Below are positions 51,722 to 62,692 of a stretch of DNA of 64,000 bases, in pieces. Numbering within the stretch: position 1 is the stretch's first letter; each line of letters opens with the position of its first letter. This DNA is from Balanoglossus misakiensis (lineage: Eukaryota; Hemichordata). The stretch spans positions 5,890,001 to 5,954,000 of the forward strand of contig CM082577.2 in assembly GCA_040954595.2 (NCBI GenBank), in the 5' to 3' direction. The position numbers were made by a program, and so were the translations under genes. The notes below the pieces were generated by a model, which did not search any database, was not told where the DNA came from, and saw only the letters and a program-made list of their open reading frames with translations.

Positions 51722-52438
51722 ATGGGCGATTCGGACCTGAGACATCGTTTGGTGGTGCTGGGCGCGGGGAAAGTTGGAAAGAGTTCGATCATCGCCAGGT
51801 TTTTACAGGCGCATTTCACCGACAAGTACAAGGAAACAATAGAGGATCTGCACTGCCGTGAGTACGACATTAACGGCAGTGTTATTAAGGTGGATATCCT
51901 GGATACGGCCGGCTCCCAGGCGTTTCCAGCCATGAGAAGACTTTCGATTTCCACCGCGCATGCGTTTCTGCTCGTCTACAGCATCGACGACAAGGATTCC
52001 TTCGATGAAGTCAAGCAGATTTATGAGCAGATCCGTGAACAGAAATCGAATTACCAAGAGATTCCATTAGTCGTGGTGGGGAATAAAATGGATTTGAGCC
52101 TGGACCGACAGGTTGAAAAGACCGACGTGGAGGAGCACATAGCCCAGCAGAACTGGCACGGTTCCTTCATAGAGGTGTCCGCCAAGACCAACTCGAACAT
52201 TCTGGACATTTTCCAAAAGCTGCTGCACCAGGCCAACATACCGGCGGCCCGACAGCTGAGCCCCATACTCAGGCGGCGGATGAGCGAGCGCACGAAGACC
52301 GGCAAGCCGCCAACCCTCTTGCACGAGGCCGCCGAGGATAAGATGATGCGCAGGAGCCGCAGTCTGATCCGTCGCACCAGCAAACCGAAAATGAAACACG
52401 ACGGCGACCCGAGCAGAAATGATTGTGTTATTTCGTAA
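51722..52438 (+). CDS. Ras-family small GTPase, Ras-dva/RASD (Dexras/Rhes)-like, single exon
   Basis: A 238-residue intact ORF. The ATG has A at -3 and G at +4. All Ras G boxes are present: P-loop GAGKVGKS (14-21), switch I Thr39 in ETIEDL, DTAG (61-64), NKMD (121-124) and SAK (153-155). Ser65 sits where Ras has catalytic Gln61, suggesting low intrinsic GTP hydrolysis, and Lys17 replaces Gly13. The segments FPAMRRLSI (68-76), SFDEVK and the post-domain LSPILRRR are what I recall of the Ras-dva and RASD1/RASD2 groups; I favour Ras-dva-like from the ANIP...LSP tail, but this needs a tree. The C-terminal extension is strongly basic and ends in the CAAX box CVIS (235-238), a farnesylation-type motif, so the protein is expected at membranes. 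There is no intron in the coding region, and no close polyadenylation signal was seen (ATTAAA at 53824; AATAAA at 54406). Confidence 0.93.
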   Translation: MGDSDLRHRLVVLGAGKVGKSSIIARFLQAHFTDKYKETIEDLHCREYDINGSVIKVDILDTAGSQAFPAMRRLSISTAHAFLLVYSIDDKDSFDEVKQIYEQIREQKSNYQEIPLVVVGNKMDLSLDRQVEKTDVEEHIAQQNWHGSFIEVSAKTNSNILDIFQKLLHQANIPAARQLSPILRRRMSERTKTGKPPTLLHEAAEDKMMRRSRSLIRRTSKPKMKHDGDPSRNDCVIS

Positions 52439-53937
52439 AGGGATCGCTGCCTCGTATGTGACACTAATTTTGAGCTCAAAAGAGTAAGTCTTATCGCAGT
52501 GGAGTGATCGACGACGGTGCTACTATGTAGTGTATAGTAGCCATGCACAGCAATATTTGCGGTTCAGTCGCTCAGCCTCGATGATAGCGATGACGTGTTA
52601 ACAAAGTTGGTACCTGTACACCAATGAACAAAGGCTTTTGATCATTGACGATCACGAAGTGGTGCTAGAGCCCAACAATATAACACAAGTCGACATGCTA
52701 CCAGTTACATATCAACAGATAGCAACGTAGAATTTTAACACACCAATACAGACCACAGATTCTGTAAGCTTAGGCTATACATGAACACCTATTACTAGTA
52801 ATGTACTTTTATCAAACCGTGTCATTACACTGCATTGTATGTTTTATCAATCCAATCAACCGAGTACTGTTATCCCATTTTGACTTCGACGCGGTCGTGC
52901 TTGAGCCCCTAGAACCGGGCGTATATTTAGCTGCTGTCGTCGTCTTTAACTTTTACTATCGACGAATTCAGCCGGGCAATGTACTCGACGGTTAAGATGA
53001 GCACGATGTGAAGGCTTCTGGTTCGAAATCTGCCTTCAGAACATTGTATACACCATGGATGTCGTCGGCTTTTTTGAAAGCATTTTCACACCCATTCGTG
53101 TGTAAATCATTAGTGGGGATTATCATCACGGGCAGAATAGAAGTTTGCGGGAATATCCGTCGTCAAAGGGAGACGCATATTTTTTATGAGTAGCAGATAT
53201 GGACAGATTTCACAGAAAAGAACAAATTCATGTTCCCGCGCAAAGCTTCTGACGACAACTCACCAATTCACACTGGACACGGTGCCTTGAACACGCCTTT
53301 TATCCGCATTTCACTACTCACTAACGCTCCGGTGTTCGTAGCCGACAAAATTTTTATGATATAGAGTCTTTGAAGCGCATTTTATTGGCGTGAGTGAATT
53401 ATGGTCGTGCATGTAATCCACTTCACGTCTCCTTTTTTGTAATGATACTAATGATTTGTCATAATTATTTGTACTTCACACCACTGCCATCGACAATACG
53501 CAATACAAAAACCCATTTTGCACTATCACTCTCTCGTGACAGTAGTAGTCAATTCATTCAGCGAGATTGAACTGCGAGATAGACGCATGGTATACATGAA
53601 ATAGGTTAACAGAACGCGGGTTCCATCTGTGTAGACTTAACATCTTAATAATTGAGACAACATAGCAAATGTGGGACCGGATACATTCAGAGCAAACAAC
53701 ATCCGGGTCTTAATACCAATCAGCATAACTGTTGTGCCGTGTTGGACTTCACTTCGACAACTTAATTAAACCATCATCAAGTACACTCTGTGACAGCAAG
53801 CCATCGGGTACGGCTTATACTTCATTAAATGACAATGACGATGATGATAGGACACCGATCTGAATTTAACAGCTTCAAAAAGTGACCTTCAAATCCACTG
53901 AAGTGGCGAGGTCACTCCGTTATAGACCGTGGTATCG

Positions 53938-54012
53938 TGCGCGTGCGCAGCGCCAATGTTTACAAATAATCTCACCGCGTGTACAATGTATACCGCAAGA
54001 AAAATGGCCGCG
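53938..54012 (+). promoter_or_regulatory. Candidate NRF1/CCAAT/YY1 promoter with short ORF
   Basis: TGCGCGTGCGCA (53938-53949) is a full NRF1 palindrome. CCAAT follows at 53953-53957, and AAAATGGCCGCG, near the YY1 motif, is at 54001-54012. The ATG inside that motif (54004) has an A at -3 and G at +4 and opens a 17-codon frame. The arrangement resembles TATA-less housekeeping promoters, but no downstream exon was recognised. Confidence 0.3.
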
Positions 54013-57000
54013 TGTTCCAAGCTCCCTGCCATACGCTATATTTCATGTCATAGCTGACGCGACACCTCTTCCCTCCCCCCTCCACATTAATATATAAGGC
54101 TACAACCACACACCGTAGGCTGCATATTATCACAAAACAAAACAATATGGCGTGCGTTGATTGTACAGGATGTCGCGTGTGGTGGGGTAACCCCACGGAT
54201 GGTTCTGAGGGCACCTTTGGGATATTGAAAAGGTCTTATTTGCCCCAGGGTCTTTTTACATGTATTTTCTATCTCACAACCGGATAAAGGTGCGCTCGCT
54301 CATTCATTGCAGGCTGCAATGTCCGGATTTAAATTCAATGAGGGATGCCTAATGACACTCCATGCCCATCTGCGTTGATATGCAGATTAATTTTCAACAG
54401 TTGCAAATAAAACGTGTCCCAAATTGCTTCACAACAACGTTACTGCCACTGAGTGCAGCTCTTAAATCTCAGCTTAAGCCTTGGAGTATATTATCTTCAT
54501 TTTCCTTGTGCCATAAAAAAAATATGACATAATCGAAATTGTCTCCCAAATGTTTGAGAAATGTTTTTAAAAGCTTTTCAGCTGTAAATATTTAGATGCG
54601 CATCCCTGTGCTATAGGCTTAATGCAATAGAGATTCAAATCTCCTCGTGGTATTTCAGAACACGAGTAAAGCTGTATCATTAAATAATATTTAGTATTTT
54701 TGTTTGTAAAATCACACTGTTATTACATTGCTAATTCAGGTGGTTTTTGATGCAACATATGTTTTGAATTATTCCTACTATTGAAAAAAAATCAGTAACC
54801 GATAATAAGTATCACTCGCTTGAGGTGAAATGAGGGTGTGCTTGCTCGTTGGTCCAGTAGTTGGAAACAGAGATTGATGGGGTCAACTCTGATCTGTTCT
54901 GAACGACTAGTGCATCTTCAAAAATCATCAGCGTAGAAGTTCAACGATGTTATTAACAGACTAGAAAGGATATAAAACACTCCCTGGTTCGACGCTGAAA
55001 CGTGCGAATGACTAACGAGATTTCAAACGTTGGTCCACAAGTCCACAAGCAGAGGAGTAATCACGAAAGCTGCCGTGAAATCTATATCCGGCTTATAATA
55101 GGATTGATGTGTGCCTGGTTAATAGATAATAAACATGTGTTGGAGTCCCCCTCGCCAGGTATTCAGTGATCAGTCGGCAACGACAACCATTTTTTTCTGC
55201 CGTACAAACGCGGGTTAACCGTTAGGCCTTCGAAAACAAGAATTTCGTTAATTAGTCTCTTTTTTCAAGGTATCGTTATTATGATGACATAGCAGTAACC
55301 AGCCGGGGGATTTGGTTGCCGTGGAGATGTACACATCATGTTGCCTGCCATTTTATGGGTTTAATGCGACTGTCGTAAAAAGTCCTTTTTTTCTTTTATC
55401 GTAAAACGACCATAAAAAGATAAACTGTCCAGAGTCGTTTGGTCCTTTTTACTGCAAAACTGCTGTAAACTGTTCCCGAACGTTTTCTTTCCCAAAAACT
55501 GTGGTATTTCTGTTAATGAGTTCCCTAAGCTAAACACGACATGTTTGTCTCTATCTACCACCTGGTGCTAATGAATTTTACGTTTGTTTTATATATTCAA
55601 TTTATGTGTTAAATTGACATGTTCCTCGTTTGTCATACTAGTGTAGGGATGTCGAGGTGGTGTTGGACTAAAAATCAGCGTGACGCCTATACTGGACTCT
55701 CACAAAAGCTCTTAATGAGAACATGAAGAATAATTTGACGCTGGAAACCGATGCACTGGATGCTAAATACTGTGTACATAACTGAGTTCGTGCAAAAGGG
55801 ATCGGAAACTCATGAAATTTCGACGGAAAGTATCGCTTTCCACAAATAAAGGGAGAAAAGTCAACCTTTAAGGGAATGGGCATTTTGGTCTATTCCCAGT
55901 ATTGCAATTTGTTTCGCACAGAAACAGTACTGGCGAATCTCCAGTGCATCGTTTTGAACCTTACTTTACAGACGGGGTTTTTGCACTCTGTCGCCATTAA
56001 TTACACTGCGCCATGCATTCTCCTTTCCCACTAATTTCCTGAATTAATTGCCGGGGAGCAGTCTAAACGTGAATATATGGGAAGAATATCGAGCCTCTGT
56101 CGGCCATACGTGGTCACAATCATCGCAAGTTGAAAGTACTTCAGTCTGCTGTCTTTGATCTGTTGCGTTCGAATGATCCGTTCAAGCCAGTCTCCCCTCC
56201 CCCCCCCCCCACATTCAGATGGATGACAGAGCTAGACTTCAATTACCCTCGTTGCATGGTAGTGCGTGTCTGATGGGACGAGAGTTAACAACGTGGCAAC
56301 TGCTTCCCAAACGAAGCTAGTTTTACGCTCCGCGTTCCATTTCATCCCTGGATGAGTCATAAAACCACGATTTATCCACATATAAAACCCACAAAATGCC
56401 TTTCTGCCAATTAGTTTTCCGCCATCATACTCTTACATCACTTTCTAAATGTCGACTACGAATGGCTATAGCAAACTCTGCCACGACTCGCTCCAGGCAC
56501 CACAGACTCAGAACCTGCCCACTCAGCGTTATTCCTAACATTTTATTCTATTACGGCGATTAACCGGGCGTACCGCCCTCGGTTCAGCAATAGTCTGTCT
56601 TTAGCAAGGCCCCGAAGTACCCATTCAATTACACATATTTCAATCACACCAAAGTAATGACCGGTAAGATGGATACACTCCACAGTGTATACGGACAGAA
56701 TAATGGCTTCGAGAAATTATCTAGAAGCGTGTTTCTTTTCTCAGCTGGCAAAATATATATCTGACGAAAATGTTTCATGATACGGTCCCTATGATGCCAG
56801 AACTCAAAACTGCAGTGTGCGATGGACAGGCGCGGAAGCCCTTAGAACACTGATTTCGAAAGCGGTATTTGGAAAATGGCAATTCCGAGTAAACTGCGCT
56901 TTTTTGATGTGTGATTAAAATTTAATATCTAATATAACTTAACATCTGCTACGAACTTAAGCGATGATTTCGTGATTTGTTTCACCATTTACGCATAAAT

Positions 57001-57131
57001 TCATTTTATTATACACCTACTGCTGTAACCTATGGAGTTCCGTAATACAATAATTCGCGGTATCACCGTCCAATAATTATTCAAATGAGGACGCGGAGTC
57101 CCATAACCCACAGGGTTATTGGACGCATATT

Positions 57132-57144
57132 TGACCTTTGACCT
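57132..57144. promoter_or_regulatory. DR1 nuclear-receptor motif
   Basis: TGACCTTTGACCT is two direct half-sites spaced by one base, the HNF4/RXR/COUP-TF type. A single site with no gene context. Confidence 0.3.
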
Positions 57145-57510
57145 CACAGCTGTCTGATGTAAACAATGATGATATTGCACCCTACTCTCACAAAAAAATT
57201 ATATAAAAAGTACACAGTCGTTATTAAACAAAATTATTGGTGGCCCAAGATGCGAAATAAGTCAAAATCCACGCTGAAATTTCAGTCGAAGGTATCTGTG
57301 AACGAACAGGCGAGCGCGTTCATACCTGCAGCGTAGAACGTCGCGCGCGAGACATCGGCAGCTCGACACTAGCATCACCTGATGCGCGAGGTGAAGGCGC
57401 GTTCGATATGCAAATTACATCATGGCGGCGTCTGAAAACTAGAAAGTCCGATAGCGGCCTATTTTTTCTTTATCGTTCATCAAGGATGTCCGGAAAAGGT
57501 GTATAATAAT

Positions 57511-57650
57511 AAGGTTATTCACAAAATACCGGGATTTATGTCCTCGTACATCGTACGCTTCGGTATTGTCCTCGACGCTGCGCGTCTCGGACAATACCTG
57601 CGCTGCACGATGTACTCGGACATAAATCCCGGTATTTTGTGAATAACCTT
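57511..57650. mobile_element. 140-bp foldback element, second family
   Basis: Long inverted arms: the outer 33 bp, beginning AAGGTTATTCACAAAATACC, are perfect. They continue through CGTACATCGT/ACGATGTAC to GGTATTGTCC (57562-57571) / GGACAATACC (57589-57598), leaving a loop of about 17 bp. The flanks are AT-rich (ATAATAAT / ATATTATT), so the target duplication is ambiguous. Unrelated in sequence to the 17.3-kb element though equal in length. Non-coding. Confidence 0.85.
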
Positions 57651-59268
57651 ATATTATTTGCTCTTCACTCGCCACGGTGGTCGTCCTTCAATAATATATG
57701 ACGTTTTACATTCGATGTCTTAACAGGAATGTGCTCCCTACCCACCAAACCCTAACTTATTTGTTATCTCTTGGCTTGCTCAGACATTGATTACTCAGAG
57801 AGAGAGACTAATTTATCAACAGATAGATAACGCAGTATGCCGAGAGAAAACATAATTTATTGGCGGTGGGTAACGCACGTGGTACTGTGCAGATGGTGCA
57901 TGGTTCTAACAGTGTGGGCAGGATGTTCATCAGGCTTCTTGTCATGCTCACGTCGTAGATAAAGCACAGACGACAGCGGAAAATTGGACCCAAATTTTAA
58001 CTGGAAAATGTAAAAGGTACGTGGACATGCAGATGGTGGATCCGATAGGATCAGCAGAATTACTCTACATGAAGTATCGGCGGCATAACTTATCTTTACT
58101 GCCTTCTACATTGTGCTAATCAGGCAGGTCTGAAGGTGTAATAGATGCACTTACTGTGGTTGAGAAATGCACCTGCCCAAACCCATGACTCTAATTCATT
58201 TTAATATCTTGGCGGGGTGATTTATTTACTACAAAAAAAACTGTCGAAATTTGTGGCAAAACACGCTCAAATTGAATATGAGAGGGCTGCCAGCTGTTAA
58301 CGATTTTCTTCCTGTCTTCGGTACTCGTGGGTGGCGGCAAATTTATTACACGGATCCAGGTGGGTAATCGCACCTTTATTGCCCGACCCAGCGTGGTTGT
58401 CAGTAAAATTTATTGTCCTTTTGTTTATCTAAAATACCAAAGGTTTCGTTCAAGGCACCATGCATTCCCATATTTTTTAAAAGGCAGATGGGAATATAAA
58501 CCACAGCTGAATGTTGGCTTTAAGGCCGACTTTTTTATTTTGCATTGTAAAAATCTGTATAGCAAATTGATGATTCTGTCGGCCCGACGAGAGAAAACAG
58601 AATGGAGGTGAGAAAACACACATCTCTGGTTTGAATACATCATACAGTACTATTTTGCGAATCCGACCTAGACTTCTATATTTCGACCACAGCTGCATTG
58701 ACAAAAACAGGAGCGATCGCACGAACTCAGCTGGTTATATACTGGTGATTTATATACATTTTATTGAAATCACGCGAGGAAGTTCAACAGTGCCAAAATG
58801 TAGTGCGTGCTTATGAATAAAAACACACATTCATAACTAATATATCATACTGCGAGGGAAGTGTGGAATCGATTGCAGGAAACTTATTTTTGCTAAAAAT
58901 ATGACGTGGCAATCTTTATATAGAAATTACCATATTACACGAAAAGAATAGGTTTGTTGCGTTTATTTGTTATGCGTTTCGCACACTGCACTTCTCATTA
59001 CTGGTAGTTTTTCAATGGGGTGTCTTGTTAGATATTATCTAAGATAGTGCTGTCCAATACCGCCTTCATTGTCATTCAACAACTGAATTCCTATCTTGAG
59101 AATGGGTAATTTGTTTTCTGTATTAGAGGGTCATGAACGAAAGTGATTTGTATAAAAAAGAAACCAGTAGTCTACGCGAAGTATACCGAGCCGTTGTTTT
59201 AATTAGGTGTCGCCAGATACTCGCAGACAACGGTCCATTCGAAATGTTGCCACGTGCGGCTCGGAGTC
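57651..59268. other. Non-coding AT-rich region
   Basis: No gene recognised. The overlapping short frames at 58327-58722 on both strands show no domain. Confidence 0.45.
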
Positions 59269-59282
59269 ATCACCATGGTAAC
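59269..59282. promoter_or_regulatory. X-box-like motif (one mismatch)
   Basis: ATCACCATGGTAAC matches the RFX two-half-site pattern at 13 of 14 positions. It is 263 bp from a perfect match at 59532. Confidence 0.3.
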
Positions 59283-59410
59283 CAGAATTGACGTCAGTGC
59301 TTCCTTGGGGAGTTCACGAATCCTTAATCCGTGGCTACAAATTGGATTAATCAATAGGTGATTCGTTACAGGCTTTTCGTTTTAGGATAACCGGGCGTCT
59401 TTCCTTCGGC

Positions 59411-59630
59411 CTAAATCAACAACAGTGGCAACCCTGGCCAGTCTCTATTCGTTCCATCTGCCAAGCGCAGCATCATTGTCATCGGCGAAGCGAAAGACAC
59501 CAACCAGGTGTTCGACTCCGGGTCGCAGGTGGTTGCCATGGTGACCCTTTCCACCGAAGAGCGGGGATTCAAACCGGAATATGTGTGTACTCGTGTGTAT
59601 AAAAATAGAGACAAATTTACAGCTGTATAA
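59411..59630 (+). CDS. Candidate exon or terminal exon, strand uncertain
   Basis: The plus frame 59415-59630 (71 codons plus TAA) lacks an ATG but follows acceptor-like CAACAACAG and CTGGCCAG. Its composition looks protein-like (SLFVPSAKRSIIVIGEAK, TLSTEERGFKPEYV). On the minus strand the same DNA has an ATG in an ideal context (CACCATGG, 59539) and 42 codons to a TAG at 59411. The CACCATGG belongs to the X-box palindrome, which weakens the minus call. I recognise no family on either strand. Confidence 0.2.
59532..59545. promoter_or_regulatory. RFX X-box motif (perfect consensus)
   Basis: GTTGCCATGGTGAC matches GYTNYY-AT-RRNRAC at every position. RFX factors bind such sites upstream of ciliary genes. 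No target gene is identified here. Confidence 0.38.
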
Positions 59631-62260
59631 CGTAATTCGTTCTTTCTCATGTACTTAGCCGTACATAATATGTCAGGATGTAATCTAACAGTTGAAGCAC
59701 GTTGTACAATGCAGGGTGGACAAACGGACCATAAAACGCTAGCCGATCAACAAAAGAGTGGCATATGTCCTTTTTGCATGAAATGTAAAAAGAAATATAC
59801 GCTCAATGGTTGTGCACAGACATTTCAGAGACATAAACATTACAATGTACATATCGCACAAAAGAACAGGTGCACGCAAACTTTCACAGTAGAACAGGAA
59901 AGTACTTTCAACAGGTGACAGCTCCATTTTTTCAGAAAAAACAACATCAAATATTTATCTGTCTACTTCGATATTACTGGACAAAAGTTATGTAAATCAA
60001 AGAGTCGCGATTCACCCGCTGTCAATACGTCGCATTGTTGCGATCACCGCAGGGTTTTTTTCCAGTCAGTCTGAACCCCGATTATGCTGTCGACATCTAT
60101 CCTTCTGAACGGGTAAACCTTTGCAATTTACGTACTTTGTGTGTTGGGATGGAGGCAAAAAGTGAAACGTTCAATGAGCACGCGTGCCGAGGACAAACAC
60201 TCCACTACAGGAGACGGCGTAACAGCTGGGCTAACTTGCCGACAATCGGATTACTGACTCTGTACTCTTCACCAGAATTGTACTGTTCCGCCGCAGAATC
60301 CATGTTTGAAAAGCTCTATCAAACAGTCCCTTAAACGCATTCCTCACTCATAAAAATAGTTTTTGACTGATTACCCAAAGCAATGAAAGTATCAGGCTAT
60401 CAAGCTGCACACGAGTACGTTAACGATGTCCGAGTCAGATGGGACTTGCCTGACGGACGATTTAACTGCCCCCGTGTGGTGTTGGAAGTCCTGCAAATCG
60501 TTCCTGTGTTTTTTTATAAACGTCCACAAATTGCTTAAAGTTTGTCGACCGTGATTACACCTAAAACTCGTCGGAAGTGAGAATGAAGAGATAAAGATGA
60601 CAGAGATTCTAGCGCTTTCGCGTTGGACACAACCATTATCTCTGACAGAGTCTGTTACACCATTCTCGAGAATGGAGCTACCTTCGTCAAGCTTATACAT
60701 GTATTGGCCATACTTTCCCGGTCTTTGCAGTGACAACTGCGTATTGGCGAATCCTAACGGTTCGGATAGCAACTTTTCATTCATTTTCCTCTTTAATCTG
60801 AACATTGCCTAGCACACTACACATTTCTGGCTACACATTCAAACGTAATCTGCCACCATTATGGCCGAAGAACCGTTTTTTGCTCCATTGAGACGGGACG
60901 CATTTATAGCGAAAACCTAAATTTTGCTACACGATCTTGTCGTCCATCGGTCGACAACATTCCAGACGACGTGATGTTATCTCTTACGTCAGGTATACAT
61001 ATTATTCAAGACGACAACAGCAACATGTTGAAATCTCTAAGCATCGTCCCCAGACGTTAAAAGCGACACAACCATTTAAACGCTAATTTCAACTCTTTCC
61101 ATGACCGTATAATTTTAATTTGTCACATGACGTTAAAGGTTCACGCTCAAATGGCTCTCGTTTGCAATAAACGGCGCACCCCATCAGCATTGCACTGTTC
61201 AATCCTCCCTTACGTCATCAGTTGTGCGTTGCACGTAGGGCCTGGGCAGAATTAACAGGCGGGGAGGGGGGGGGGGTCTGGACAATCACTATTTTTCATT
61301 GTAGATGTTCAGGTGAAGGGCACTAAATCTTGCGCCAGAATTTTGAGGTGGGTCAGTATTTTTCGTGCAAGGAAATTTTGCACGTAACATACAAATTATC
61401 AAAATCGTCTGATATTCGAGATTAACTGAGCGCAAACCCCAAACCGGTCGAACGATTGTGTATATTACGATAGATAATCAAATAAATAAATTTCCAATTT
61501 CTTTCTTTCGCAGCTTGTAACATGTTTTTGTTTTAACATATTGAAAATAAAATGAAATAAAAGCAAAGTAAAGAGTTTTCGATGTGGAGGATTGCCAGCA
61601 TTAGAGTAATCTGACAGTATTTGCCCGGATTCTCCACCGTGACATGAACATCATTTGCCGCGTCCACCAAAGACTGGTGCCATTACACTGTTCCATTCTA
61701 TTGCTTTCCCAGACACCTTAATGTGACACATCGCATGAGAAAGCCTGTACCCGTTGACTAGGAAATTGACAGCCATTTTCACCCCGAGTTAAGGGATAAT
61801 GCGCCAGTAACACGGCGGTAAAAAGGAGCGCCTTGTAAATTACGTCATACCTGTCATGTTCTAAACTGGAAACCGCGATTTGAGTTTCACGCGTCGCCGA
61901 ACGAATCGGGCAGAATCCTCTAAGAAATTCCTGCAAAAAGTTGTCTCCACCTAGTCACTGAAAAAAATCGCAGATTCTTAAACTTTGCACACAGTTCTCC
62001 CGTGTGTTATTGCTTATACTTTGTTACGGCACGCTGGCCGTTCACTTCCGAAACAGGGCAGTGAGCAAATAGACTTACTGAATGGCTCGCTTTAGTGAAC
62101 CAACCAGCGCAGCACGCAACAAAGACGGTCAACAATAGGCACACCACACGTTATTTCCTTGCTTATGGAAACTTTTAATTACTACAACTAAACATTGGTA
62201 ATTATATAAAATGACTATACACTGAGGAAAAAACACAGTAAAATAAATGACTACCTTAAA
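59631..62260. other. Non-coding region
   Basis: No gene recognised. The frame at 59649-59918 has several Cys and His residues but not zinc-finger spacing. A G-rich tract lies near 61261-61276. Confidence 0.45.
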
Positions 62261-62692
62261 TGTGACCAGGTGTGGGAAATGTAAAACTAAAGTCCAAGCT
62301 TCCGTAGCGCACGACGAACGCGACCAGCACCACGGCAGTCCCAACAGCGACGTTCAGTCCGAGTAGCGTTCTGGCACAATTCCCCGGTAGACGGCACGGC
62401 TTTCGGACGAATTCCCCATGAGGTAGCACGACTTCTGGGCCCGGTTTCCAGACCAGGACAGCATGAAATACAGCACAGTTTCTGGGCGCGGTTTCCAGAC
62501 CAGTGTATCAGGAAATAAGGCACATCTTCCAAGCCGGCGAGGAACAGAACAGCTCACACGGGCAAATCCAAATTAGTAGCTACGCCGCAACACAACGTGC
62601 GGGCTTTTTATATGGGGAAAATAATGAATGCACCACACCTGGTCAGGCAAATATTCAAATTACGAAAGTAAGCTAAAACACACCTGGTCACA
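62261..62692 (-). other. Segment bounded by inverted TGTGACCAGGTGTG repeats with an internal TATA box
   Basis: TGTGACCAGGTGTG (62261-62274) and its exact complement CACACCTGGTCACA (62679-62692) bound 432 bp; a third partial copy CACACCTGGTCA is at 62634-62645. A minus-strand TATAAAAA lies at 62605-62612. Downstream the minus strand is open for over 60 codons in two frames (62287-62557) but lacks a good ATG. A 47-bp tandem duplication (TTCTGGGC..CCAGACCAG at 62433-62456 and 62480-62503) sits inside. It could be a small DNA transposon or a promoter with a short transcript. Confidence 0.35.
62605..62612 (-). promoter_or_regulatory. TATA box candidate (minus strand)
   Basis: TATAAAAA followed by GCCCGCACG on the minus strand, about 50-80 bp ahead of the GC-rich open stretch. 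A good TATA match, but no established gene. Confidence 0.35.

Larger units (their letters stand above)
52439..57510. other. Downstream of the Ras-like gene, no confident gene
   Basis: Presumed 3' UTR, then AT-rich sequence with only short frames. A housekeeping-type promoter motif cluster is at 53938-54012 and a DR1 site at 57132-57144. An inverted pair GTCCAATAA/TTATTGGAC spans about 57068-57124. Confidence 0.45.

Noticed and set aside
59649-59918. C2H2 zinc-finger-like protein
   Set aside because: Cys and His are present, but the spacing between the second Cys and first His is too long and no second finger follows.
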